The position numbers and the translations under genes are program-made. The notes beneath the pieces were generated by a model. It was not told the origin of the DNA, did no database searches, and saw only the letters and a list, made by a program, of their open reading frames with translations. Below are positions 51,893 through 60,084 of a DNA stretch of 64,000 nt, one piece after another. The DNA comes from Amycolatopsis azurea DSM 43854 (GTDB lineage Bacteria; Actinomycetota; Actinomycetes; Mycobacteriales; Pseudonocardiaceae): contig NZ_MUXN01000001.1 of the NCBI RefSeq assembly GCF_001995215.1, positions 1-64,000 on the forward strand. The letters run 5' to 3'. The number at the start of each line of letters is the position of its first letter. Within the stretch, counting starts at the first letter, position 1.

Positions 51893-53703
51893 CAGGTCAG
51901 CCCGTGGCCGAACGGGTACTTCACGGTGCCCACGTCCTTGCCGGCGGGGACGTCCACCGGCAGCTTGCCCTGCGGCTTCACCTTGCCGAGGATCACCTTC
52001 GCCAGCGCCTCGAGCGACGGCGTGATGTAGCCGTACGTCGCGAGCCAGGTCTTGACCGGGTTCTCGTAACCGGCGTCGTAGGGGATCTGGGCGGCGACCG
52101 CGACCACGGGCTTCCCGGTGTCGGTCAGCGCCTGCAACAGCTTGCCCTGCAACGGATACGTGCCGACGTTGTTGGTCAGCACCACGACCAGGTCGACGTA
52201 CTTCGCCGCCGCGACGGCCTGCGCGATCTGCGCGTCGGTCGGCGTCTGGCCGGTCTGGAGCGCGGTCGCCTGCGTTCCGTGCGCGGTGAGTTTCGAGGCC
52301 AGCGCGGTCGTCGTGCTGACGCCCCAGCCGGTCACGAGGGTCTTCGCGGGCTGCTGCGCGAGCGGCAGGACGCCGCCGTCGTTGCGGATCGCGGTGACCG
52401 ACCGGTCGGCGATGCCCTGCGCGGTCGCGAGGTTGGCCGGGACGCCGACCTTCGACATCACCTTGGCCGGGTCGACGAACGGCGAGGTCAGGATGCCCCG
52501 GTTCAGCTTGAGCTTGAGCACCCGCAGGACGCTCTCGTCGATCCGCTTCTCGGTCAGCTCACCCTTGCGGACCGCGTCGAGCACCGAGTTGATCGCCAGG
52601 TCGAGGTTCACCGGCATGAGCAGCTGGTCGATACCGGCCTTGAGCGCCAGCACCGGGATCTCCGCGTCGGTGTGCAGTTCGCGCACGGCGTCCATGGAGA
52701 GCGAGTCGGTGACGACGACACCGCGATAGCCCAGCTCGCCGCGCAGTTTGCCGGTGAGGATCGGCTTCGACAGCGTCGCGGGCTCGCCCGACGGGTCGAG
52801 GCTGGGGAACTGGATGTGCGCGCTCATGATCGAGTCGATGCCCGCGCTGATGGCGGCCTTGAACGGCGGGACGTCGGTCTCGCGCCAGCTGGCCTCGCTC
52901 CGGTCGATCCGCGGCAGTTCGAGGTGACTGTCCGTGGCCGCGTCGCCGTGGCCGGGGAAGTGCTTCGCGGCGGCGGAAACCGTTTCCGTCCGTCGCCCGG
53001 AGTCCTGGAAGCCCTTGACCTGGGCCCCGACGAACTGACTCGCCAGATCCGGGCGGCCGGAGAAGGAACGGACGCCGATCACCGGGTTCGCCGGGTTCGA
53101 GTTCACGTCCGCGTCGGGGGCGAAGTCCTGGTTGATGCCGACCGCGCGCAGTTCGTGCCCGAGGATCCGGGCGGCCTCCTGCGCGGCCTTGGTGTCCCGG
53201 CCCGCCGAGATCGCCATCGCGTTCGGCAGCTCGGTGGCGGGGGCACCCATGCGGGTGACCGTGCCGCCCTCCTGGTCGGTCGCGATCTGCAACGGGATGC
53301 GGGCGCCGCTGCGGATCGCGGCCCGCTGGAGCCCGTTCGACAGCTTGGCGACCTGGACCGGGTCGTCGAAGTTGTCGCGGCTGTCGTTGTTGAAGTAGAT
53401 GACGCCGCCCAGGTGGTACTTCTCGATCACCTGCGCCGGGGTGTCCACTCCGAAGTCGGCCTTGTTCTTGGCGTTGACCTCGTCGGCGGACTTCCCGTTC
53501 ACCCACGTGACGAACAGCTGGCCGACCTTCTGCTCCAGGGTGAGACCGCGCAGCGTCCGCTGGGCCTCCACGTCCGCGGTCACCGGCTGAGCGGTGGCCG
53601 GGACACCGGCTGCGACTCCAGCGGCAAGGGTGAGCAGACCCGCGAGGGGCACGGCGAGCGCATGGATCCTCCGATGACGGGCGTGCGCGATTCGGGTCGT
53701 CAC
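51889..53703 (-). CDS. nagZ: Secreted beta-N-acetylhexosaminidase, GH3 (NagZ type)
   Basis: 604 residues from GTG 53703 (GGGAGG upstream) with signal peptide (HALAVPLAGLLTLAAGVAAGVPATAQ). GH3 motifs: KHFPGHGDAATDSH (NagZ His-Asp loop) and nucleophile Asp in VVTDSLSMDAV. A C-terminal GH3_C-type domain follows, as in the two-domain B. subtilis YbbD rather than short Gram-negative NagZ. It removes terminal GlcNAc from peptidoglycan chains. First gene of the recycling cluster. Confidence 0.92.
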   Translation of the reverse strand: MTTRIAHARHRRIHALAVPLAGLLTLAAGVAAGVPATAQPVTADVEAQRTLRGLTLEQKVGQLFVTWVNGKSADEVNAKNKADFGVDTPAQVIEKYHLGGVIYFNNDSRDNFDDPVQVAKLSNGLQRAAIRSGARIPLQIATDQEGGTVTRMGAPATELPNAMAISAGRDTKAAQEAARILGHELRAVGINQDFAPDADVNSNPANPVIGVRSFSGRPDLASQFVGAQVKGFQDSGRRTETVSAAAKHFPGHGDAATDSHLELPRIDRSEASWRETDVPPFKAAISAGIDSIMSAHIQFPSLDPSGEPATLSKPILTGKLRGELGYRGVVVTDSLSMDAVRELHTDAEIPVLALKAGIDQLLMPVNLDLAINSVLDAVRKGELTEKRIDESVLRVLKLKLNRGILTSPFVDPAKVMSKVGVPANLATAQGIADRSVTAIRNDGGVLPLAQQPAKTLVTGWGVSTTTALASKLTAHGTQATALQTGQTPTDAQIAQAVAAAKYVDLVVVLTNNVGTYPLQGKLLQALTDTGKPVVAVAAQIPYDAGYENPVKTWLATYGYITPSLEALAKVILGKVKPQGKLPVDVPAGKDVGTVKYPFGHGLTW

Positions 53704-53733
53704 CTCAAGCCTCCCAGATTCGTGCCTGACTCA

Positions 53734-53828
53734 CAGGTGGAAAGAAGTCCACCTGGAAGCACTGATATCCGGAAGCTACCCACGAGCACTTTGCTTGTCC
53801 ATCGGCCACCCGCACGAACGGTCCGTTC
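53734..53828. promoter_or_regulatory. Two inverted repeats upstream of nagZ
   Basis: CAGGTGGA-AAGAAG-TCCACCTG (53734-53755) lies 31 bases upstream of the nagZ start, and GAACGG-T-CCGTTC (53816-53828) about 110 bases upstream. Either could be an operator of the recycling cluster. Neither resembles the TAAC-type repeats upstream of murR. No convincing -10/-35 pair was found. Confidence 0.35.
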
Positions 53829-53871
53829 ATACACAAAGGGACGCGAAGGGGCCTGTCACGCTTGAAAACAG

Positions 53872-54126
53872 GGACAAAACACTGGCGGCGCCCGTCGGCA
53901 AGAAGCCGGCGGGCGCCGCCAGTCAGTGCGGACCACTCGGGCGACCAAGCGTGCAACTCTGGTCGTACCTTCATGGACTCGGCGTCCGGCGTCCCGGTAC
54001 GCAGTCCCTAGACGACGAGCCTCCCGCGGCGCGCTGCGCGTGGGTACCCGGTGTCCGCACACGGAGATTCGCCGGGGTGGAACAGGCTTCTCTTCTACCT
54101 GTTCCCTGGCCGACCGAACGTCCGCA
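53872..54126 (-). ncRNA. Ms1/MTS2823-like 6S-type RNA (candidate)
   Basis: On the minus strand a promoter (54160-54132) is followed by about 255 gene-free bases ending in a perfect 14-bp stem (53881-53923) and the run GTTTTGTCCCTGTTTT. The RNA 5' end GTGCGGAC (54127-54120) is complementary to GTCCGCAC (53933-53926) just before the terminator, so the molecule closes into a rod, as 6S-type RNAs do. It lies downstream of the Rv3661-like HAD gene, where mycobacteria encode MTS2823/Ms1, which binds core RNA polymerase. Identity is inferred from position and shape only. Confidence 0.65.
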
Positions 54127-54131
54127 CCTAC

Positions 54132-54160
54132 TTTCTACGCCGTGAGCCGGGTCACTTCAA
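54132..54160 (-). promoter_or_regulatory. Promoter of the Ms1-like RNA
   Basis: Minus-strand TTGAAG (54160-54155), exactly 17 bases, then TAGAAA (54137-54132). This is one of the best housekeeping-type promoters in the window. The start is predicted near 54126, directly at the RNA's closing stem. Confidence 0.65.
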
Positions 54161-54279
54161 GTGCGCAGACGGGTGCACCGGTACAGAGGCTCGATCTAGT
54201 GACACGGGTACGCTGGGCGACGGACAATTCGCCGTCCTGGCTGCGGAAACCGGCTCCGTACCGCCGTCCGGGTACGCGT

Positions 54280-55077
54280 TCAGCGGGTGCGTTTGCGCCG
54301 GTTGAAGCCGTACCAGGTGGCCCCCGCGGCGACGGCGCCGAGCGCGACCAGGCCCGCCGACCGGGCCGGGATCCGGGTCCGCAGTGACATCGGGTGCTCG
54401 AAGGTCAGGATCTCCCAGCCCTGTTCGGTCGCGTGCTTGCGCAGGACGCGGTCGGGGTTGACCGCGTGCGGCCGTCCGACGACCTCGAGGAGCGGGATGT
54501 CGGTGCTCGAATCGGTGTACGCGTGGCACTGGGTGAGGTCGTAGCCGTACGTGGCCGCGAGTTCCTTCGCGGCGATGGCCTTGTTCTCGCCGTAGCAATA
54601 GAAATCGACTTCGCCCGAGTATCGGCCGTCCACGATCTGCATCCGCGTGGCCACGCTGCGCGTCGCGCCGAGCATCTCGGCGACCGGGGCGACGACCTCC
54701 TCGCCGGTCGCCGACAGCACCACGACGTCGTGACCGTCCGCCCGGTGCGCGGAGATCAGTTCCGCGGCCTCCGCGTAGACGAGCGGGTCGACGACGTCGT
54801 GCAGCGTCTCGCGGACGATCGCGGACACCTGCGCGACGTCCCATCCGGCGCACAGCGCGGAAACCTCGGCGCGCATCCGCTCGGTTTTCGCCGCGTCCGC
54901 GCCCGCGAGGGAGAACACGAGCTGGGCGTACGCGCTGCGAAGCGCGGCCCGGCGGTTGATCAGGCCTTCGCGCAGAAGAGGTTTGCTGAAGGCCAGCGCG
55001 CTCGAGGACGCGATGATCGTCTTGTCGAGATCGAAGAACGCCGCGACCGGGCTCGGTGTCGTGCTGGGTTGGGCCAC
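54280..55077 (-). CDS. HAD-IB family phosphatase with C-terminal membrane anchor (Rv3661 type)
   Basis: 265 residues from GTG 55077; the frame extends to 55155 without conserved sequence. HAD motifs: FFDLDKT (I), VVVLSATGEE (II), K in GENKAIAAKEL (III), YTDSSTDIPLLE (IV), as in SerB-like phosphatases. A C-terminal hydrophobic helix (AGLVALGAVAAGATWYGF) and basic tail anchor it. The substrate may be a phospholipid or phosphoserine-like compound. It is divergent from ssd, as in mycobacteria, and flanked on both sides by structured RNAs. Confidence 0.87.
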   Translation of the reverse strand: MAQPSTTPSPVAAFFDLDKTIIASSSALAFSKPLLREGLINRRAALRSAYAQLVFSLAGADAAKTERMRAEVSALCAGWDVAQVSAIVRETLHDVVDPLVYAEAAELISAHRADGHDVVVLSATGEEVVAPVAEMLGATRSVATRMQIVDGRYSGEVDFYCYGENKAIAAKELAATYGYDLTQCHAYTDSSTDIPLLEVVGRPHAVNPDRVLRKHATEQGWEILTFEHPMSLRTRIPARSAGLVALGAVAAGATWYGFNRRKRTR

Positions 55078-55240
55078 CCGCCAAGGATAGGAGAGGCCGG
55101 ACGGCGGCGCGCCCGTTGGTCGACCACGATCGGGATACGGCGGTGGAAAATTCACGACCGCGTGCCCGCTCCGGCGCGTCGTGCCGTTATCGAATTGTGG
55201 GTACGGTCCTCGCCCGCAACGGGCAGGTATCGGAGTTACA

Positions 55241-55349
55241 GTGAGATTGTCCGGTGTCGAACCGGACCCAGGTTCAGTCCGACCCCCCGGGGCTGAACCC
55301 TCAGGCGGCCCTCGTCCCTCCCCCCTGGCGAGGGCCGCCCTTTATTTTC
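55241..55349 (+). ncRNA. 6C RNA
   Basis: Three hairpins in series: GTCCGGT/ACCGGAC (55249-55267); GGTTCAG...CTGAACC (55271-55299), whose loop carries CCCCCC; and GGCGGCCCTCG/CGAGGGCCGCC (55304-55339), with CCCCCC in the loop and CTTTATTTT after it as terminator. Two consecutive stem-loops each with six cytosines define the actinobacterial 6C RNA (mycobacterial B11). It lies between the HAD gene and ssd on the ssd strand, the same arrangement as in mycobacteria. The precise 5' end is not resolved. 55350-55560 holds nothing else I can support. Confidence 0.85.
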
Positions 55350-55560
55350 CCGCACTGCCAATGGTTCGGACCTCGTGGTGGGCGGAAAACTCGGTGGGAC
55401 AAGGCCGAATCGGCCGATGTTCGTAAACTTTCTTTTCTCTCAACGCTTTTCGGGCACCGATCGGCCGGAAGGCCGGGCGCGGGCGTCCGGCCGGGAAAGC
55501 CGGGAAGTATGCCGGAAAGGTCTGACGGAAACCACGGGAAACCGGTTTCTCGGGGACGGG

Positions 55561-55587
55561 TTGTCCACAACACCCCGGTTGTCCACA
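55561..55587 (+). promoter_or_regulatory. Direct pair of DnaA boxes upstream of ssd
   Basis: TTGTCCACA occurs at 55561-55569 and again at 55579-55587 with nine bases between, about 87 bases upstream of the ssd ATG. DnaA control of the septum-site/pilus operon is possible; a titration site is the alternative. Confidence 0.5.
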
Positions 55588-55673
55588 GGCGGGGCGGGAT
55601 GGCGTTGTGCGCGGACGGATACGGCGCGACCGTGGAGACACAGCCCGAGACCGACCGAATCCCCGGGGGAGTC

Positions 55674-56747
55674 ATGACCGAACAACATCCGCTCGTCGTC
55701 GCCGGAGACGACATCCTGCTCGACGAGATCCTGCGTGTGGCGGCGGCCGCGGGCTGCGAGGTGGAACGCGCACCCGATCTGGACGCCGCCCGCGGGAGAT
55801 GGGCCAGGGCGCCCCTCGTGGTGCTCGACGAAGAAGCCGCGAGCGCGCCGAACCGCCTGCTGCGGCGGAACAAGGTCCTGCTCGTCTGCAAGGGCGCGCC
55901 GACACCGGCGACCTGGGAGCGCGCGTTCAACACCGGCTCGGAGAAGGTCCTTTCGCTGCCGGACGAGGAAGGCGACCTCATCGGTGAGTTCGCCGACGTC
56001 GTCGACGGGCCCGCGCGTGACGACGGCGTCGTCATCGGGGTCATCGGCGGCCGGGGCGGGGCCGGCGCCTCCGTGCTGGCGGCCGCCGTCGCGTACCGGG
56101 CGGAGAAGTCAGGTGGCGGCGGGCTGCTCGTCGACTGCGATCCGCTCGGCGGCGGGGTCGACGTCCTCCTCGCCGCGGAACGCGATCGCGGGCCGCGCTG
56201 GCCGGAACTCGACCTCGGCGGCAGGGTGACCATGACGGCGTTGAGCGAAGCCCTGCCACGGAAGAGATACACGACCGGATCACTGTCCTTTGTGTCCTAC
56301 GGACGGGAAGGACCCGGCCCCGGACCGGACGCGATCGAAGGCGTGCTGTGCGCCGGTCGCCGGGCGGGCCGGACGGTCGTGTGCGATCTGCCGAGGTATT
56401 TCGGCATGGAAACGTCCACCGTGATCGGGCTGGCCGATCTGATCGTGGTCGTCGTCCCCGCGGAACTCCGCGCCTGCGCGGCGGCGAAACAGGTCCTCGC
56501 CAGGCTCGAGCCCCACGCGGCCCGGATCGGCGTCGCGGTCCGCAGGCCGTCGCCGTCGGGGCTGGGCCCGCGAGAGATCGCCGACGCCGTCGGCGCGCCG
56601 CTCATCACGTCGATGGGCCGCGAACGGTTCTTGCCGGCGGCTCTCGACCGCGGTGAGTTCACGCCGCGGCGTCGCGGGCATCTCGCCACGGCCGCCGCCG
56701 AAGTCCTCGCCGCCGCGCGCGGAAATCTCACCGGCGCCTCGCGATGA
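55674..56747 (+). CDS. ssd: Septum-site-determining/CpaE-like MinD-family ATPase (Ssd)
   Basis: 357 residues from ATG 55674 (GGGGGAGTC upstream); the frame is open far upstream but non-coding there. The N-terminal receiver-like domain (LVVAGDDILLDEILRVAAAAGCEVERAPD) is followed by a MinD-like domain with GVIGGRGGAGASVLAAA. The Walker A lysine position is altered (GGAGAS rather than GKT), as in CpaE/Ssd proteins, so ATP hydrolysis may be weak. In mycobacteria Ssd (Rv3660c) affects septation; next to tad genes it probably positions the pilus machine. Confidence 0.88.
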   Translation: MTEQHPLVVAGDDILLDEILRVAAAAGCEVERAPDLDAARGRWARAPLVVLDEEAASAPNRLLRRNKVLLVCKGAPTPATWERAFNTGSEKVLSLPDEEGDLIGEFADVVDGPARDDGVVIGVIGGRGGAGASVLAAAVAYRAEKSGGGGLLVDCDPLGGGVDVLLAAERDRGPRWPELDLGGRVTMTALSEALPRKRYTTGSLSFVSYGREGPGPGPDAIEGVLCAGRRAGRTVVCDLPRYFGMETSTVIGLADLIVVVVPAELRACAAAKQVLARLEPHAARIGVAVRRPSPSGLGPREIADAVGAPLITSMGRERFLPAALDRGEFTPRRRGHLATAAAEVLAAARGNLTGASR

Positions 56748-57886
56748 CCGAGGAACTGGTCGAGCGGGTCCGGCGGCGGCTGGCCGCGTCGGGCGCCCCG
56801 ACGGATCCGGTGAGCGTGGCGCGGGCGGTCCGCGCCGAAGCCGGTGGCGCGCTCGGTCAGGAGGCGGTCCTCGGAGCGGTCCGGCAGGCCCGTGACGAGT
56901 TCGTCGGCGCCGGTCCGCTCGCGCCGCTCCTCGGGAAACCCGGTGTCACCGACGTTCTCGTCACCGCCCCGGACGAGGTCTGGGTCGACACCGGGGAAGG
57001 TCCTGAGAAGACAGGCGTTCGCTTCGCCGACGAGGAATCCGTCCGTAGGCTGGCCCAGCGGCTCGCCCTCGCCGGAGGGCGGCGGCTGGACGACGCGCAA
57101 CCGTTCGCCGACTGCTGGCTGCCGGGTGTGGGGCCGCAGGGCCGGGTCCGGCTGCACGCGGCGCTCCCGCCGCTCGCGCCCGCCGGGACCGCCCTCTCGC
57201 TCCGGGTCCTCCGGCCCGCCACCCACGATCTCGCCGAACTCCGGCTGCGCGGGGTTTTCGGCACCAGCGGCGCGGACCTGCTCGATTCGATCATCCGGAA
57301 CCGGCTCGCGTTCCTGGTGTCCGGTGGCACCGGGACCGGCAAGACGACGCTGCTGTCCGCGCTGCTCGGCGCGGTACCGCCGCGCGAACGCATCGTCTGT
57401 GTCGAAGACGCCGGCGAACTGAAACCGGACCATCCGCAGTTCGTCAGCCTGGTCACCCGTCCGGCCAACGTCGAAGGGGCGGGTGAGATCGGGCTCGGCG
57501 AACTGGTGCGGCAGGCGCTGCGCATGCGTCCGGACCGCATCGTCGTCGGCGAGGCGCGTGGCGGTGAGGTCATCGCCTTGCTCAACGCCATGAACACCGG
57601 GCACGACGGCGGAGCCTGCACCCTGCACGCCAATTCGGCGGCGGAGGTCCCGGCGCGGATGGAGGCGCTGGCCGCGCTCGGCGGGCTCAAACGGGACGCG
57701 CTGCACAGCCAGCTGGCGGCGGCGGTGCGGGTGGTCCTGCACATGCGCCGCCTGCCGAGCGGGATCCGGCGGCTGGACGAGGTCGGCGTCCTCCGGTCGT
57801 TCCGGGGCGAGGCCAAGGTCGTCCCGGTCTGGAGCAAGGGCGACTGGATCGGCGACGAGACACCCTTCGAGGAGATGGCGGCATGA
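56744..57886 (+). CDS. tadA: TadA/CpaF-type secretion ATPase
   Basis: 380 residues, coupled to ssd by an ATGA overlap. Type II/IV secretion ATPase: Walker A SGGTGTGKTTLLSALLG near 198, Asp box CVEDAGELKPDHPQFVSL, Walker B GLGELVRQALRMRPDRIVVGEARGGE and His box TGHDGGACTLHANSA. It powers assembly of Flp/Tad pili. Short for the family, lacking the long N-terminal extension of CpaF. Confidence 0.92.
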   Translation: MTEELVERVRRRLAASGAPTDPVSVARAVRAEAGGALGQEAVLGAVRQARDEFVGAGPLAPLLGKPGVTDVLVTAPDEVWVDTGEGPEKTGVRFADEESVRRLAQRLALAGGRRLDDAQPFADCWLPGVGPQGRVRLHAALPPLAPAGTALSLRVLRPATHDLAELRLRGVFGTSGADLLDSIIRNRLAFLVSGGTGTGKTTLLSALLGAVPPRERIVCVEDAGELKPDHPQFVSLVTRPANVEGAGEIGLGELVRQALRMRPDRIVVGEARGGEVIALLNAMNTGHDGGACTLHANSAAEVPARMEALAALGGLKRDALHSQLAAAVRVVLHMRRLPSGIRRLDEVGVLRSFRGEAKVVPVWSKGDWIGDETPFEEMAA

Positions 57887-58623
57887 ACCCCTGGTCGCTC
57901 CTCTTCTCCGGCGCGGGGCTGGCCTGCTGGCCGAGGACGGCGGTGCGCCTGCCGCTCACCTGGCGGCTGCCGAAGGCCGCTCGCGCGTACTGGTGGCCGC
58001 TGCTCGCATTGCTCGTCTTGCCGTTCCTCGGGATCGGCTGGGCCGTGGCGACGCTGGTGCTCACCTCGACCGTCCGTCAGGAGCACCGGTGGCGGGCACG
58101 GGCGAAGGCGGCGCTGGCCGAAGCCGAACTCACCGCGTCCGTACTGCGGGCGATGATCAGCGAACTCCGGGCGGGCGCCCATCCGGTGGCGGCGGCCGAG
58201 GCCGTGGCGGAAGCGGTTCCCGCCGCGTCCGGGCGGCTGCGCGGGCTCATCGCGGCCGCCCGGCTCGGTGGCGGGACGGCCGATCCGGACGCGCCACCGG
58301 CGCTGGTGAACGCGTGGGAGCTCGCGGGCCGGTTCGGGCTCCCGATGGCCGGCGTGCTCGATGCCGCGCGGCGGGACGCCGAGGCCGAGGCCGGCTTCCG
58401 GCGTCGTCTCAAGGCGAAGATGGCCGGACCCCGGGCGAGCGCCGCGGTTCTCGCCGTCCTCCCGCTGGTGTGCCTGCCGCTCGGCGAGGTGATGGGGGCG
58501 AGCCCGCTCGGTGTCCTCACCGGGACCGGTGCCGGCCAGTCGCTGCTCGTCGTGGGAAGCGGCCTGATCTGGGCGGGAACGGCCTGGTGCCGGGCACTCA
58601 CCGGACGGACGGCGTCGTGCTGA
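57883..58623 (+). CDS. TadB-like type II secretion F-domain protein
   Basis: 246 residues, ATGA-coupled to tadA. Hydrophobic N-terminus (WWPLLALLVLPFLGIGWAVATLVL), a cytoplasmic T2SSF helical domain (LTASVLRAMISELRAGAHPVAAAEAVAEAVP...NAWELAGRFGLPMAGVLDAARRDAEAEAGFRRRLKAKMAGPRAS) and two C-terminal spans. The inner-membrane platform of the Tad pilus (Rv3658c counterpart). Confidence 0.85.
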   Translation: MNPWSLLFSGAGLACWPRTAVRLPLTWRLPKAARAYWWPLLALLVLPFLGIGWAVATLVLTSTVRQEHRWRARAKAALAEAELTASVLRAMISELRAGAHPVAAAEAVAEAVPAASGRLRGLIAAARLGGGTADPDAPPALVNAWELAGRFGLPMAGVLDAARRDAEAEAGFRRRLKAKMAGPRASAAVLAVLPLVCLPLGEVMGASPLGVLTGTGAGQSLLVVGSGLIWAGTAWCRALTGRTASC

Positions 58624-59195
58624 CCGGAGTGGCGTTGATCCTGCTGGGCGGTGCCGTCTTCTGCCGGCCACGTGGCGGCCTAGGAGCCGTCGCGCGGCCT
58701 GGGCGTCTCCTCACCCGGCTTCGAGGGCGGGCGGCACAAGACACAGGCGGCTCCGAACTTCTCCGGTCGGCGGCCACCCTCGATCTTCTGGCCGCTTGCC
58801 TGGCGGGCGGGCTGCCGGTCCCCGTCGCACTGGAAGCGGTCGTCCCGACGGCGTCACCGAAGACCGCGGTGGCCCTGCGGTCCGTCTCGTCGCACCTCGC
58901 CTTGGGCGTCGGACCGGCCGAGGCCTGGGCGCCGGTTCGTGACCGGCCAGGCCTGACCGAACTGTCCGTCGCCGCCGTCCGTACGGCGAGAGCGGGCACC
59001 GCACTCGCGGAGCACGCGAAAGACCTCGCGCGACGGCTGCGCGAATCGCTCTCCGCCGAAGCCGAGGAACGCGCTGAACGGGCCGGAGTGCTGCTGGCGG
59101 CGCCGATCGGCCTGTGCTTCCTCCCCGCGTTCCTCTGCCTCGGTGTCCTGCCCGTCGTGCTCGGCCTCGTCGGCCGTCTCGACGGCATCCTCTGA
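58617..59195 (+). CDS. TadC-like type II secretion F-domain protein
   Basis: 192 residues from GTG 58617, overlapping the previous gene by seven bases. A T2SSF domain (LLRSAATLDLLAACLAGGLPVPVALEAV...ELSVAAVRTARAGTALAEHAKDLARRLRESLSAEAEERAERAGVL) is followed by a C-terminal hydrophobic pair. Partner of the TadB-like protein in the pilus platform (Rv3657c counterpart). Confidence 0.83.
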   Translation: MLTGVALILLGGAVFCRPRGGLGAVARPGRLLTRLRGRAAQDTGGSELLRSAATLDLLAACLAGGLPVPVALEAVVPTASPKTAVALRSVSSHLALGVGPAEAWAPVRDRPGLTELSVAAVRTARAGTALAEHAKDLARRLRESLSAEAEERAERAGVLLAAPIGLCFLPAFLCLGVLPVVLGLVGRLDGIL

Positions 59196-59213
59196 AACGA
59201 AAGGCGTCCTCCC

Positions 59214-59387
59214 ATGCGCAAGCTCCCCACCTTCCGCGAAGACGACGGAATGACGACCGTCGAGTACGCCATCGGCACCCTGGCCGCCGCCGCGCTGGCC
59301 GCTGTCCTCTATCTGATCGTCACCAGTGACGCCGTCGTCGCCGGGCTCACCGCGCTCGTCGAGCGGGCCCTGTCGGTGAAGTTCTGA
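59214..59387 (+). CDS. Flp-type pilin, DUF4244 family (Rv3656c-like)
   Basis: 57 residues: MRKLPTFREDDGMTTVEYAIGT, then one hydrophobic helix (LAAAALAAVLYLIVTSDAV). The G/MTTVEYA element with Glu at +5 is the processing-site pattern of Flp pilins. It should be cut by a prepilin peptidase and polymerise. No peptidase gene is in the operon. The stop shares a base with the next ATG. Confidence 0.85.
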   Translation: MRKLPTFREDDGMTTVEYAIGTLAAAALAAVLYLIVTSDAVVAGLTALVERALSVKF

Positions 59388-59731
59388 TGCCGCGCGACGA
59401 CCGTGGATCCGTCACGGTGGAGGCCGCGCTCGGCATCGGTGCGCTGACCTTCGTCTCGGCCCTGTTGCTCGCCGGGATCGGCGTCGCCGCCGATCAGCTC
59501 CGCTGCACCGACGCGGCCCGCGAGGCGGCCCGGCTCCTGGCCCGGGGCCAGCCCGCCCGCGCCGAACAGGCGGTGCGGGAGATCGCGCCGCCCGGCGCGC
59601 GGCTGGACGTCGTCCGCGAAGGCGACGCCATCACCGCGGGCGTCGAGGCCGACCCGGTGGCCGGGCTGCTGCCGGGCATCCGGCTGCGCTCTCACGCTTT
59701 CGCGATCGCAGAGCCGGGTGGCGGGCCGTGA
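59387..59731 (+). CDS. TadE-like minor pseudopilin (Rv3655c-like)
   Basis: 114 residues. RGSVTVEAALGIGALTFVSALLLAGIGVAADQLRCTDAAREAARLLARG matches the TadE N-terminus (G-xxTVE-x-A plus one span and the DAAREAARLLARG helix). The C-terminal domain is extracellular and small. Forms part of the pilus base or tip. Confidence 0.85.
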   Translation: MPRDDRGSVTVEAALGIGALTFVSALLLAGIGVAADQLRCTDAAREAARLLARGQPARAEQAVREIAPPGARLDVVREGDAITAGVEADPVAGLLPGIRLRSHAFAIAEPGGGP

Positions 59732-60084
59732 ACGCCGACGATCGCGGCGTCGCGACCGCGTGGACCGCTTCGATCGTGGCCGTCCTGATCTGCGCCGCGG
59801 CGTCCGTCTTCTGGATCGGCGCCGCCGTCACGACCCGGCACCGCACCGAGGCCGCCGCCGATCTGGCGGCGCTCGCCGCCGCTTCGCACGCGACGAGCGG
59901 GCCCGGCGCGGCCTGCGACCGGGCGCGGCAGGTCGCCGTCCGCATGTCGGTCACCCTGCTGACCTGCCGGTGGGAGCGGGGCGATGCCCTGGTCGAGGTG
60001 CGGTCCGAGCCGTCGGGCCACTGGGCGTCCGCCGGGCGGGCGGAGGCACGGGCCAGGGCGGGCCCGGTCGACCGGCCACCGTGA
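59728..60084 (+). CDS. TadE-like protein of the helicase/secretion neighbourhood (Rv3654c-like)
   Basis: 118 residues from GTG 59728, overlapping the tadE stop. RGVATAWTASIVAVLICAAASVFWIGAAVTTRHRTEAAADLAALAAASHA is the signature of this family, always near a Tad operon and an Mrf-type helicase, as here. Two cysteines (AACDRAR, LLTCRWERG) may pair outside the cell. Last gene of the pilus operon. Confidence 0.83.
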   Translation: MNADDRGVATAWTASIVAVLICAAASVFWIGAAVTTRHRTEAAADLAALAAASHATSGPGAACDRARQVAVRMSVTLLTCRWERGDALVEVRSEPSGHWASAGRAEARARAGPVDRPP

